DNA of 64,000 nucleotides from Owenia fusiformis. Lineage: Eukaryota; Annelida; Polychaeta; Sabellida; Oweniidae. The stretch covers positions 2,399,318 to 2,463,317 of the forward strand of contig CAIIXF020000012.1 in NCBI GenBank assembly GCA_903813345.2, written 5' to 3'. A program made the position numbers and the translations under genes. Numbering within the stretch: position 1 is the stretch's first letter; each line of letters begins with the position of its first letter. This document shows, piece by piece, positions 37,851 through 51,185 of the stretch. The notes below the pieces were generated by a model. The model ran no database searches. It was given only the letters and a program-made list of their open reading frames with translations, and was not told the DNA's origin.

Positions 37851-40390
37851 TATGTCACCACCAAAAGTGGTGACATATTGTTATGGTCTCCGTTTTTTTT
37901 GCGACGGCGGTTGGCGTCCGGCGTCCGGCGGTTGGTGGTTGGCGTCCGGCGGTTGGCGTCTGTAACAATTTCTTACAACTTCCTATAACTTAACAAATAC
38001 TGTTTAGACTGACTTCAATTTTTTTCTAAATTATCTACATGTTCTCAGAAGTTCAAATCTGACTTTAGATTTGACATTTGACCTTCAATGACCTTCTCAA
38101 GGTCAAAAAGGTCTTTTTTCAACTTGCTTCACATTGACTAAATTTTTTTTCAAAATCATCTACATGTTCTCAGAAATTCAAATCTGACTTTAGATTTGAC
38201 ATTTGACCTTCAAATCTGACTTTAGATTTGACATTTGACCTTCAATGACCTTCTCAAGGTCAAAAAAGGTCAAAAAGGTCTGTTTTCAACTTGCTTCAAA
38301 TTGACTAAATTTTTTTTTCAAAATCATCTACGTGTTCTCAGAAATTCAAATCTGACTTTAGATTTGACTTTAGATTTGACATTTGACCTTCAATGACCTT
38401 CTCAAAGTCAAAAAAGGTCAAAAAGGTCTGTTTTCAACTTGCTTCAAATTGACTAAATTTTTTTTTCAAAATCATCTACGTGTTCTCAGAAATTCAAATC
38501 TGACTTTAGATTTGACATTTGACCTTCAATGACCTTCTCAAAGTCAAAAAAGGTCAAAAAGGTCTTTTTTCAACTTGCTTCAAATTGACTAAATTTTTTT
38601 TTCAAAATCTTCTACATGTTCTCAGAAATTCAAATCTGACTTTAGATTTGACATTTGACCTTCAATGACCTTCTCAAGGTCAAAAAAGGTCAAAAAGGTC
38701 TGTTTTCAACTTGCTTCAAATTGACTAAAAAATTTTTTTAAAATCATCTACGTGTTCTCAGAAATTCAAATCTGACTTTAGATTTGACTCAAGATTTGAC
38801 ATTTGACCTTCAATGACCTTCTCAAAGTCAAAAAAGGTCAAAAAGGTCTTTTTTCAACTTGCTTCAAATTGACTAATTTTTTTTTCAAAATCATCTACAT
38901 GTTCTCAGAAATTCAAATCTGACTTAAGATTTGACATTTGACCTTCAATGACCTTCTCAATGTCAAAAAAGGTCAAAAAGGTCTTTTTTCATCTTGCTTC
39001 AAATTAACTAAATTTTTTTTTCAAAATCATCTACATGTTCTCAGAAATTCAAATATGACTTTAGATTTGACATTTGACCTTCAATGACCTTCTCAAGGTC
39101 AAAAAAGGTCAAAAAGGTCTTTTTTCAACTTGCTTCAAATTGACTAATTTTTTTTTCAAAATCATCTACATGTTCTCAGAAATTCAAATCTGACTTAAGA
39201 TTTGACATTTGACCTTTAATGACCTTCTCAAGGTCAAAAAAGGTCAAAAAGGTCTGATTTCAACTTGCTTCAAATTGACTAAAAATTTTTTTTAAAATCA
39301 TCTACGTGTTCTCAGAAATTCAAATCTGACTTTAGATTTGACTCAAGATTTGACATTTGACCTTCAATGACCTTCTCAAAGTCAAAAAAGGTCAAAAAGG
39401 TCTTTTTTCAACTTGCTTCAAATTGACTAATTTTTTTTTCAAAATCATCTACATGTTCTCAGAAATTCAAATCTGACTTAAGATTTGACATTTGACCTTC
39501 AATGACCTTCTCAATGTCAAAAAAGGTCAAAAAGGTCTTTTTTCATCTTGCTTCAAATTAACTAAATTTTTTTTTCAAAATCATCTACATGTTCTCAGAA
39601 ATTCAAATATGACTTTAGATTTGACATTTGACCTTCAATGACCTTCTCAAGGTCAAAAAAGGTCAAAAAGGTCTTTTTTCAACTTGCTTCAAATTGACTA
39701 ATTTTTTTTTCAAAATCATCTACATGTTCTCAGAAATTCAAATCTGACTTAAGATTTGACATTTGACCTTTAATGACCTTCTCAAGGTCAAAAAAGGTCA
39801 AAAAGGTCTGATTTCAACTTGCTTTAAATTGACCAAATTTTTTTTTCAAAATCATCTACATCTTTTCAGAAGTTCAAATTTGACTTTTACAAGTTCTCAG
39901 AAGTTCAAATCTGACTTTAGATTTGACCTTTGACCTTCAATGACCTTCTCAAGGTCAAAAAGGTCTTTTTTGAACTTGCTTCAAATTGACTAATTTTTTT
40001 TTCAAAATCATCTACATGTTCTCAGAAGTTCAAATCTGACTTTAGATTTGACATTTGACCTTCAATGACCTTTTCAAGGTCAAAAAGCTCTTTTTTCAAC
40101 TTGCTTCAAATTTACTTAATTTTTTTTTCAAAATCATCTACATGTTCTCAGAAGTTCAAATCTGACTTTACATTTGACATTTGACCTTCAATGACCTTCT
40201 CAATGTCAAAAAAAGTCAAAGAGGTATTTTTTCAACTTGCTTCAAATTGACGAATTTTTTTTTCAAAATCATCTTCATGTTCTAAGAAGTTCAAATCAAA
40301 CCTTCTTAAGGTCAAAAGGTATTTTCCAACTTGCTTTAAATTGACCAAATTGTTTTAGGTGGTGACATTTTGTCATGTTAATGCCTTGTT
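37851..40390 (+). mobile_element. HINE-like element, family T, full copy with 136-bp array
   Basis: ATGTCACCAC (37852-37861) pairs with the adjacent GTGGTGACAT (37867-37876) or the distal one (40359-40368). Then come GGCGTCCGGCGGTTGG short repeats and, from about 38010 to 40345, some 17 units of about 136 bp. The units contain TTCAACTTGCTTCAAATTGA, AAATCATCTACATGTTCTCA, TTTGACATTTGACCTTCAAT and CTCAAGGTCAAAAAAGGTCA. The 3' end has CATGTTAATGCC and CTTGTT. No protein encoded. Confidence 0.8.
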
Positions 40391-41755
40391 GTAAAATACA
40401 AAAGCATTGAAAATTGAATTTTCATGTTAAATTTTGTGTGACTTGGTGAATGGTGTATCATTGCATAATGCATAGTAATGTATCACATGATTCAATGCAT
40501 CGACATGTTACGAAATGCATTTATATGATAAACAATGCATTTAAATGTTCAACCATGCATTAACGTGTTCAACAATGTTGGATGTTAAAAATGTCTACAG
40601 CCCCTATTATCCATATTGAAGCCATGCAGACTTTTTAAAAAAACGTTTGCTCCTTTATGATAGCATGGACTGTAGTCTGGTATATGGATATAAAACTCCA
40701 AATAGATTCTAAGGAATTTGCTGAAAAGGATTTTAGTACAAAAATTATGTACCCTTTGTAAGGAAGTGACCATAGTTATGGTAGAAAATTGATATGGTTT
40801 TATAAAGTTAAGGCCACAAAATGGAATCTGTTTCACATGACGGTGAAAAAATTAAAAATACTGTGAAACAAATTCAATTTTTGGCCTTACGTTGATACTG
40901 TTGGTTTGTATTGTACATTGAAGAAATTACAACTTTTTAGAGTCAATTTTATGAATTTTTAGAATGGGGGAAATTAATGTTGCTAAGGTTACAAAGCTAC
41001 GTAACCTTGGAAATGAAAACCTTAAGACTTCTCTAATTGGATTACGGTAAACGTGAATATGAAAGAAAATGTTCAGTTATTTATAGTACAAAGTCTTCAT
41101 ATAGTAATGATATAGACCAAAAATATTTTTTCAATTTTATACAAATGGTAAAGATGTGGTTCATGTATTGTGGTATCTTCCTTTAAAATTTCAATATTAT
41201 ACAATATTTCACAAGTCACTTATAACATAACGTAATCAAATTCCTTGCATTTATATACCAACACTGTGCTACAATGACTGAAATAGTGTCATATTTTGTG
41301 ATTTTGAATACAAAAGCTCAGCTACTAAATATAAAAAGGTTCAACAATCATATTTTTAGGGTCAGAATAAATCATTGTTTAGCAAAAATGTTTGATTTTA
41401 TTGTTGAAATATTAGTTCACAACCAACTGAGGTCTTTACAGAATAAAAAATAAGAAAAACCCTACATGATGTTTTGTTCATTTCTTCACACTTTGAATAT
41501 GCTTGTTGCATTGAGATTATTGAGATCATGGTTGTAGCCAGCATGAGGCAGGTGAAGCAACTGCCTCACTAAAATTATTAGTGTAGGCATTTTCTCAATT
41601 GACACCATGAAAAGGAAATCTAATGACAAGATCTTATTGTTTCTGACTGTTTGCCTCACCTATTTAAAGGACCCGTTACAGATTCTATTACCATCTCCCC
41701 TTGGAAAAGAAATTCACCTGAGATTTCAAAATGAATGTACTGGTTTAATGATGAT
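40391..41755. other. Intergenic, nothing recognised
   Basis: AT-rich. A small run of ATGCATT words occurs at 40470-40570. A possible MITE edge (GTAGCCAGCATGAGGCAGG) is near 41535. Confidence 0.4.
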
Positions 41756-41759
41756 GATG

Positions 41760-44700
41760 CTCTACGTGAGATTAAAGTAAAGCCTGGTCTATATGAGATG
41801 AAAACGATGAGTGATCTATGTGAGATGAAAGCGATGAGTGATTTATGTGAGATGAAAGCAGTGAGTGATCTATGTGACATGAAAGCCATGAGTGATCTAT
41901 GTGACATGAAGGTGATGAGTGATCTATGTGAGATTAAAGCGATGAGTGATCTTTGTGAGATGAAAGCAGTGAGTGATCTATGTGAGATGAAAGCGATAAG
42001 TGATCTGTGTGAGATGAAAGCAGTGAGTGATCTATGTGAGGGAAAAGCGATGAGTGATCTATGTGAGGGAAAAGCGATGAGTGATCTATGTGAGATGAAA
42101 GCGATAAGTGATCTGTGTGAGATGAAAGCAGTGAGTGATCTATGTGAGGGAAAAGCGATGAGTGATCTATGTGAGATGAAAGCGATGAGTGATCTATGTG
42201 ACATGTAGGTGATGAGTGATCTATGTGACATGAAAGCCATGAGTGATCTATGTGACATGAAAGCGATAAGTGATCTATGTGAGATGAAAGCGATGAGTGA
42301 TCAATGTGAGATGAAAGCGATGAGTGATCTATGTGAGATGAAAGCTATGAGTGATCTATGTGACATGAAAGCGATGAGTGATCTATGTGACATGGAGGTG
42401 ATGAGTGATCTATGTGAGATTAAAGCGATGAGTGATCTTTGTGAGATGAAAGCAGTGAGTGATCTATGTGAGGGAAAAGCGATAAGTGATCTATGTGAGA
42501 TGAAAGCGATGAGTGATCAATGTGAGATGAAAGCGATGAGTGATCTATGTGGGAGGAAAGCGATGGGTGATCTATGTGAGATAAAAGCGATGGGTGATCT
42601 ATGTGAGATGAAAGCAGTGAGTAATCAATGTGAGATGAAAACAATGAGTGATCTATGTGAGATGAAAGCGATGATTGATCTATGTGAGATGAAAGCCATG
42701 AGTGATCTAAGTGAGATGAAAACAATGAGTGATCTGTGTGAGATGAAAGCGATGAGTGATCTATGTGAGATGAAGTCGATGAGTGATCAGTGTGAGATGA
42801 AAGCGATGAGTGATCTATGTGAGATGAAACCGATTAGTGATCCATGTGAGATGAAAGCGAGGAGTGATCTATGTAAGATTAAAGCCCATGAATGATCTAT
42901 GTGAGATGAAGTCGATGAGTGATCAGTGTGAGATGAAAGCGATGAGTGATCTATGTGAGATGAAAGCGAGGAGTGATCTACCCGTGTGAGATGAAAGCGA
43001 TAAGTAATCTATGTGAGATGAAAGCGAGGAGTGATCTATGAGAGGAAAGCGGTGGGTGATCTATGTGAGATGAAAGCGATGAGTGATCTATGTGAGATGA
43101 AAGCTATGAGTGATCTATGTGAGATGAAAACGATGAGTGATCTATGTGAGATGAAAGCTATGAGTGATCTATGTGAGATCAAAGCTGTGAGTGATCTACC
43201 CGTGTGAGATGAAAGCGATAAGTGATCTATGTGAGATGAAAGCGATGAGTGATCTATGTGAGATGAAAGCGATGAGTGATCTATGTGAGATGAAACCTAT
43301 GAGTGATCTATGTGAGATCAAAGCGGTGAGTGATCTACCCGTGTGAGATGAAAGCGATAAGTAATCTATGTGAGATGAAAGCAAGGAGTGATCTATGAGA
43401 GGAAAGCGGTGGGTGATCTATGTGAGATGAAAGCGATGAGTGATCTGTGTGAGACGAAAGCAGTAAGAGATCAATGTGAGATGAAAGCTAGGAGTGATCT
43501 ATGTGAGATGAAAGCGAGGTGATCTATGTGAGATGAAAGTGATGAGTGATCTATGTGAGATAAAACCGATTAGTGATCTATGTGAGATGAAAGCGAGGAG
43601 TGATCTATGAGAGGAAAGCGGTGGGTGATCTATGTGAGATGAAAGCGATGAGTGATCTACCCGTGTGAGATGAAAGCGATAAGTAATCTATGTGAGATGA
43701 AAGCGAGGAGTGATCTATGAGAGGAAAGCGGTGGGTGATCTATGTGAGATGAAAGCGATGAGTGATCTATGTGAGATGAAAGCTATGAGTGATCTATGTG
43801 AGATGAAAACGATGAGTGATCTATGTGAGATGAAAGCGATGAGTGATCTATGTGAGATGAAAGCGATGAGTGATCTATGTGAGATGAAAGCAATGAGTGA
43901 TCTATGTGAGATGAAAGCGTTGAGTGATCTTTGTGAGATGAAAGCAGTGAGTGATCTTTGTCAGATGAAAGCGATGAGTGATCTATGTGAGATGAAAGCA
44001 GTGAGTGATCTATGTCAGATGAAAGCGATGAGTGATCTATGTGAGATAAAAGCAGTGAGTGATCTATGTCAGATGAAAGCGATGAGTGATCTATGTGAGA
44101 TGGAAGCGATGAGTGAGTGATCTTTGTGAGATGAAAGCAATGAGTAATCTATGTGAGATGAAAGCGATGAGTGATCTATGTGAGATTAAAGCGATGAGTG
44201 ATCTATGTGAGATGAAAGCAATGAGTGATCTATGTGAGATGAAAGCGATGAGTGATCTATGTGAGATGAAAGCAATGAGCGATATATATGAGATGAAAGT
44301 GTTGAGTGATCTTTGTGAGATGAAAGCAATGAGTGATCTATGTCAGACGAAAGCAATGAGTGATCTATGTGAGATGAAAGCAATGAGTATGTATGTCAGA
44401 TGAAAGCGATGAGTGATCTATGTCAGATGAAAGCGATGAGTGATCTATGTGAGATGAAAGTGATGAGTGATCTATGAGATGAAAGCGATGAGTGATCTAT
44501 ATGAGATGAAAGCGATGAGTGATCTATGTGAGGGAAAAGCGATGAGTGATCTATGTGAGATGGAGGCGATTAGTGATCTATATAAGATGAAAGCGATGAG
44601 TGATCTATGTGAGATGAAAGCGATGAGTGATCACTTATTTTATCATATGCACCCAATACGTTCATTTTCAATTTGCCATTGAATCATGTTTCTTCAAGAG

Positions 44701-47700
44701 ATGGCTGCTAGAATTAAACCCTCAGTTTTATTAGCTCTACGGCGACCGTAATTCCCTGAAACGATGAAAGCGATGAGTGATCTATGTGAGATGAAAGCGA
44801 TAAGTGATCTATGTGAGATGAAAGCGATGAGTGATTTATGTGAGATTAAAGCGATGAGTGATCTATGTGAGATGAAAGCCATGAGTGATCTATGTGAGAT
44901 GAAAGCGATGAGTGATCTATGTGAGATGAAAGCGATAAGTGATCTATGTGAGATGAAAGCGATGAGTGATTTATGTGAGATTAAAGCGATGAGTGATCTA
45001 TGTGAGATGAAAGCCATGAGTGATCTATGTGAGATGAAAGCGATGAGTGATCTATGTGAGATGAAAGCGATGAGTGATCTATGTGAGATGAAAGCGATGT
45101 GTGATCTATGTGAGATGAAAGCGATGAGTGATCTATGTGAGATGAAAGCAGTGAGTGATCTTTGTCAGATGAAAGCGATGAGTGATCTATGTGAGATGAA
45201 AGCAGTGAGTGATCTTTGTCAGATGAAAGCGATGAGTGATCTATGTCAGATGAAAGCGATGAGTGATCTATGTGAGATGAAAGCGATGAGTGAGTGATTT
45301 ATGTGAGATGAAAGCGATGTGTGATCTATGTGAGATGAAAGCGATGAGTGATTTATGTTAGATGAAAGCGATGTGTGATCTATGTGAGATGAAAGCGATG
45401 AGGGATCTATGTGAGATGAAAGCAGTGAGTGATCTTTGTCAGATGAAAGCGATGAGTGATCTATGTGAGATGAAAGCAGTGAGTGATCTTTGTCAGATGA
45501 AAGCGATGAGTGATCTATGTGAGATGAAAGCCATGAGTGATCTATGTGAGATGAAAGCGATGAGTGATCTATGTGAGATGAAAGCGATGAGTGATCTATG
45601 TGAGATGAAAGCGATGTGTGATCTATGTGAGATGAAAGCGATGAGTGATCTATGTGAGATGAAAGCAGTGAGTGATCTTTGTCAGATGAAAGCGATGAGT
45701 GATCTATGTGAGATGAAAGCAGTGAGTGATCTTTGTCAGATGAAAGCGATGAGTGATCTATGTCAGATGAAAGCGATGAGTGATCTATGTGAGATGAAAG
45801 CGATGAGTGAGTGATTTATGTGAGATGAAAGCGATGTGTGATCTATGTGAGATGAAAGCGATGAGTGATTTATGTTAGATGAAAGCGATGTGTGATCTAT
45901 GTGAGATGAAAGCGATGAGGGATCTATGTGAGATGAAAGCAGTGAGTGATCTTTGTCAGATGAAAGCGATGAGTGATCTATGTGAGATGAAAGCAGTGAG
46001 TGATCTTTGTCAGATGAAAGCGATGAGTGATCTATGTCAGATGAAAGCGATGAGTGATCTATGTGAGATGGAAGCGATGAGTGAGTGATCTATGTGAGAT
46101 GAAAGCGATGAGTGATCTATGTGAGATTAAAGTGATGAGTGATCTATGTGAGATGAAAGCAATGAGTGATCTATGTGAGATGAAAGCGATGAGTGATCTA
46201 TGTGAGATGAAAGCAATGAGCGATATATGTGAGATGAAAGTGTTGAGTGATCTTTGTGAGATGAAAGCAATGAGTGATCTATGTGAGACGAAAGCAATGA
46301 GTGATCTATGTGAGATGAAAGCTATGAGTGATCCATGTGAGATGAAAGCGATGAGTGATCTATGTGAGATGAAAGCGATGAGTATCTATGTCAGATGAAA
46401 GCGATGAGTGATCTATGTCAGATGAAAGCGATGAGTGATCTATGTGAGATGAGAGTGATGAGTGATCTTTGAGATGAAAGCGATGAGTGATCTATATGAG
46501 ATGAAAGCGATGAGTGATCTATGTGAGGGAAAAGCGATGAGTGATCTATGTGAGATGGAGGCGATTAGTGATCTATATAAGATGAAAGCGATGAGTGATC
46601 TATGTGAGATGAAAGCGATTAGTGATCAATGTGACATGAAAGCGATGAGTGATCTATGTGAGATGAAAGCGATGAGTGATCTATGTGAGATGAAAGCGAT
46701 GAGTGATCTATGTGAGATGAAAGGGATGAGTGATCTATGTGAGATGAAAGCGATGAGTGTTCCATGTAAGATGAAAGCGGTGAGTGATCTATGTGAGATG
46801 AAAGCGATTAGGGATCTATGTGAGATGAAAGCGATGAGTGATCTATGTGAGATGAAAGCGATTAGGGATCTTTCTGAGATGAAAGCAGTAAGTGATCAAT
46901 GTGAGATTAAAGCGATGAGTGTTCCATGTGAGATGAAAGCAGTGAGGGATCTATGTGAGAGGAAAGCGATGAGTGATCTATGTGAGATGAAAGCATTGAG
47001 TGACCTATGTTAGATTTAAGCGATGAGTAATCTATGTATGGTGAAAGCAATGAGTGATCTATGTGAGATGAAAGCTATGAGTGATCTTTGTCAGATGAAA
47101 GCGATGAGTGATCTATATGACATGAAAGCGATGAGTGATCTATGTGAGATGAAAGCGATGAGTGATCTATGTGACATGAAAGCGATGAGTGATCTATGTG
47201 AGATGAAAGCTATGAGTGATCTTTGTCAGATGAAAGCGATGAGTGATCTATATGAGATGAAAGCGATGAGTGATCTATGTGAGATGAAAGCGATGGGTGA
47301 TCTATGTGACATGAAAGCCATGAGTGATCTATATGAGATGAAAGCGATGAGTGATCTTTATGAGATGAAAGCGATGAGTGATCTATATGAGATGAAAGCG
47401 ATGAGTGATCTATGTGAGATGAAAGCGATGAGTGATCTATGCGAGATGAAACCGATGAGTGATCTATGTGAGATGAAAGCCATGAGTGATCTATGTGACA
47501 TGAAAGCGATGAGTGATCTATGTGAGATGAAAGCAGTGAGTGATCTATGTGAGATGAAAGCGAGGAGTGATCTATGTGAGATGAAAGCAGTAAGTGATCT
47601 ATGTGAGATGAAAGCCAGGAGTGATCTATATGAGATGAAAGCGATGAGTGATCTTTGTGAGATGAAAGCGATGAGTGATCTATGTGAGATGAAAGCAGTG

Positions 47701-49023
47701 GGTGATCTATATGAGATGAAAGCGATGAGTGATCTTTGTGAGATGAAAGCGATGAGTGATATATTTGAGATGAAAGCCATGAGCGATCTATGTGAGATGA
47801 AAGTGATGAGTGATCTATGTGAGATGAAAACGATGAGTGATCTGTGTGAGATGAAAGCGATGAGTGATCTATGTGAGATGAAATCGATGAGTGATGTATG
47901 TGAGATGAAAGCCATGAGTGATCTATGTGAGATGAAAGCGATGAGTGATCTATGTGAGATGAAAGCGATGACTGATCAATGTGAGATGAAAGCGGTGAGT
48001 GATCTGTGTGAGATGAAAGCGATGAGTGATCTATGTGAGGTGAAAGCGATGAGTGATCTGTGTGAGATGAAAGCGATGAGTGATCTATGTGAGATGAAAG
48101 CGATGAGTAATCTATGTATGGTGAAAGCTATGAGTGATCTATGTGAGATGAAAGCGATGAGTGATCAATGTGAGATGAAAACGATGAGTGATCTATGTAT
48201 GGTGAAAGCAATGTGTGATCTATGTGAGATGAAAGCGATGAGTGATCAATGTGAGATGAAAACGATGAGTGATCTATGTGAGATGAAAGCCATGAGTGAT
48301 CTATTTGAGATGAAAGTGATGAGTGATCTGTGTGAGATGAAAGCGATGAGTGATCAATGTGAGATGAAAACGATGAGTGATCTATGTATGGTGAAAGCAA
48401 TGAGTGATCTATGTGAGATGAAAGCGATGAGTGATCAATGTGAGATGAAAACGATGAGTGATCTATGTGAGATGAAAGCCATGAGTGATCTATTTGAGAT
48501 GAAAGTGATGAGTGATCTATGTGAGATGAAAGCGATGAGTGATCTATGTGAGATGAAAGCTATTAGTGATCTATGTGAGATGAAAGCGATGAGTGATCTA
48601 TGTGAGATGAAAGTGATGAGTGATCTATGTGAGATGAAAGCAGTGAGTGATCTATGTGAGATGAAAGCGAGGAGTGATCTATGTGAGATGAAAGCAGTAA
48701 GTGATCTATGTGAGATGAAAGCCAGGAGTGATCTATATGAGATGAAAGCGATGAGTGATCTTTGTGAGATGAAAGCGATGAGTGATCTATGTGAGATGAA
48801 AGCAGTGGGTGATCTATATGAGATGAAAGCGATGAGTGATCTTTGTGAGATGAAAGCGATGAGTGATCTATGTGAGATGAAAGCAGTGGGTGATCTATGT
48901 GAGATGAAAGCGATGAGTGATCTATGTGAGATGAAAGCTATGAGTGATCTATTCAAGATGAAAGCGGTGATTGATCTATGTGAGATGAAAGCGATTAGTG
49001 ATTTATGTGAGATGAAAAAATGA
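41760..49023 (+). repeat. 7.3-kb minisatellite of a 27-bp unit (about 260 copies)
   Basis: Unit GATCTATGTGAGATGAAAGC plus GATGAGT. Being a multiple of 3 without stops, it leaves one plus frame (MSDLCEMKA) and two minus frames open, giving open stretches of up to 666 codons (47023-49023). Frame breaks occur at 42206-42208, after 42890, at several CTACCCGTGTGAG units (42976-43680) and at 4-nt GAGT insertions (44110, 45290, 45808, 46080). A non-repeat spacer lies at 44634-44762. Higher-order copies include a 517-bp period near 44781-45814. No splice sites, domain or start context argue for a gene. Confidence 0.95.
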
Positions 49024-49639
49024 GAGATCTGATTGAACTGAAATTGAAGTATATTAATATGAAAGTCTTCGAATTTTGGCCTGAGAAAGCACCAATTAGT
49101 CATTTCATAGAGATCACTCATTGCTTACATCTCACATGGATCATTCATATTTTTTCATTGATCAAATTATAATTTCCCTCCCTTCAAGCAGAGGATTTTT
49201 TAGCCCTGTACTAGGAAGACGAATAGGTCCCCCTACGGTCACCATGCGTCCTCAGTTACAGCCGAACGGCAACCGTAGTTTTTATGTTTCCTCAAAATCG
49301 AAATACGTAATACGGCTGCCGTACCAAATGTGACTGCTAAAGCATCTAAGCGCATTGGAAGCAATGAGTTATCATAAGGTGACCGTAGGAAATGTTCATA
49401 CTCGCTAAACCAGTTTGATTTTCAAACCTCATACCTTGGTCATGAAAGATCTGAAGATGAGTAATGTTACTGGCCGCAAAAACGATGTACGGTCGTCGTA
49501 GCAAATGTGACTGAGGCTTTAAGTTATGAAAACTACTTATATTGATATACTTTGGAGCAATAGAATATATCAATTTATCCCATACTTGGACGTTATATAC
49601 TTGTAGGTACATAAAACAGGTTTGTAAAAATTTACATTT
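49024..49639. other. Flank of the minisatellite
   Basis: Contains an inverted unit remnant at about 49108-49146 (GATCACTCATTGCTTACATC), so the array ends in a small foldback. Otherwise nothing recognised. Confidence 0.5.
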
Positions 49640-50695
49640 TCATCAGCGGGCAGATATAGCTTTACGTACCGCAACAAGCGGGCAGATATAGTATGTCTGC
49701 CCGCTACGTCATAATCGCCATTCGCATATATTGGTTCATTTTGTAACGTTCGCAACTGTAAACGACAATGGAAAAAACGCAGACAATTGGGTGTCTTCCC
49801 ATTTCGCCCCTTCCCACTTTGGCCCTTCCCATTTCGCCCCTCATCTATTCCCATTTGGCCCTTCCCATTTCGCCCCTACCCATTTCGCCCCTTCCCATTT
49901 TGCCCCTTTCCCAAATTGCCCCTTTCCCATTTCGCCCCTCTTCCATTTCGCCCCCGTCTCCCATTTCGCCCCTTCCCAATTGGCCCCTTTCTCATTTCGC
50001 CCCTCATTCATTCCCATTTCGCCCCTGCCCATTTCGCCCCTCATTTATTCCCACTTGGGGCCAATTGGGAAGGGGTAAAATGGGAATAAATGAGGGGCGA
50101 AATGGGAAGGGATCAATTGGGAAGGGGCGAAATGGGAATAAATGAGGGGCGAAATGGGAAGGGGTGAAATGGGAAAGGGGTGAAATGGGAAGGGGCGAAA
50201 TGGAGAAGAAGCGACATGGGAAGGGGCAAAATGGGAAGGGGCGATAAGGGAATGGGGCGATATGGGAAGGGGGCAACACGGGAAAGGGGTGAAATGGCAA
50301 AGGAGCAAAATGGGAAAGGGGCGAAATAGGAAAGGGGCCAATTGGGAAGGAGCGAAATGGGAATTAATGAGGGGCAAAATGGGAATGGGCGAAATGGGAA
50401 GGGGCGAAATGGTAAGGGCCAAATGGGAATAGATGAGAAACAAAACTGGACATGAATATTCTAAAATATTTCCACGGTTTAATGGAAATTTTCTGAGCTG
50501 TGGCCAATTGAACAATGTGAACCAGATGACCAAGATCGGTATGGGATAAACAGATCATCCTATAGTCGGTTCAAGATAGTGGCATCATCCCTTGGCCTAT
50601 ATGATATATCTACCCTCGGGACATACGGCCCTCTGGCAGTTATATTATATTGACCTCGGGATAGTCCCAATATCCTGAACCTCATATAGGATAAT
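49640..50695 (-). mobile_element. Unclassified element, copy 2, expanded by an inverted minisatellite
   Basis: Both ends match the inverse of 29641-29975 (TTTTCATCAGCGGGCAGATA at left; CCCAATATCCTGAACCTCAT at right). The middle is replaced or expanded by 49796-50435. Confidence 0.7.
49796..50435. repeat. Inverted CCCATTTCGCCCCTTCC minisatellite
   Basis: About 15-17-bp units read CCCATTTCGCCCCTTCC from 49796 to about 50060 and as the reverse complement GGAAGGGGCGAAATGGG from about 50065 to 50435. The whole is a long, imperfect palindrome. Pro-rich open frames (HFAPSHFAP) are by-products. Confidence 0.9.
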
Positions 50696-50974
50696 CTCTA
50701 TATATTCAGGCTTAATCTTATGTAAATGGACTTTTATACGGTGGGCCACAATTTTAAAAAATAGTTCCAAACTTTCAAAAAGGGTCCAACATTTTTTGGG
50801 CAAGATACCGACTGAACAGTTGGGCTTCGACAAACGAACCACCGGACTAGGTCCGGGGCACTTGAAATGTGTCAGGGGTCGAAATTAACCCATATTGCCT
50901 TTTAAACACCTGAATATGCAAAGATAAAAAATAATTCGAAAGGGTTCCATTTTGCTGAAATGTAAAAGCAGGGG

Positions 50975-51185
50975 CGGATCTTGGAACCACCAAGGGGAGG
51001 GGGGGGGGCAAATTTCAGGTCAGAGAAAAAAATTTGGGCCCAAATTTTGAAATTTTGAGGCCCAGTTTCTTCAAAATTTGGTCTGAAATTAAAAATAAGG
51101 CCTTAAAAAGCCTTGAGGCCATTTTTTGGGCCCAATTTTTTTCTGCGCCCACCCAGCCCCCCCCCAAAAAAAATCCGCCAGTGAA
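50975..51185. mobile_element. GGCGGAT-ended MITE-like repeat
   Basis: GGGGCGGATCTTGGAACC at left and AATCCGCCAGTG at right, enclosing G-run, C-run and GGGCCCAAATTTTGAAATTT phrases. Non-coding. Confidence 0.5.

Noticed and set aside
41735-49023. Long open frames on both strands (for example 666 codons at 47023-49023)
   Set aside because: All are readings of a 27-bp repeat that lacks stops in three frames. Frame breaks, no splice signals and no non-repeat domain argue against a gene.
41760-49023. CRISPR array
   Set aside because: Units are contiguous and variable, with no unique spacers, in a eukaryotic context.
49731-50533. Pro/Phe/His-rich open frames
   Set aside because: They follow the inverted CCCATTTCGCCCC minisatellite in several frames on both strands.
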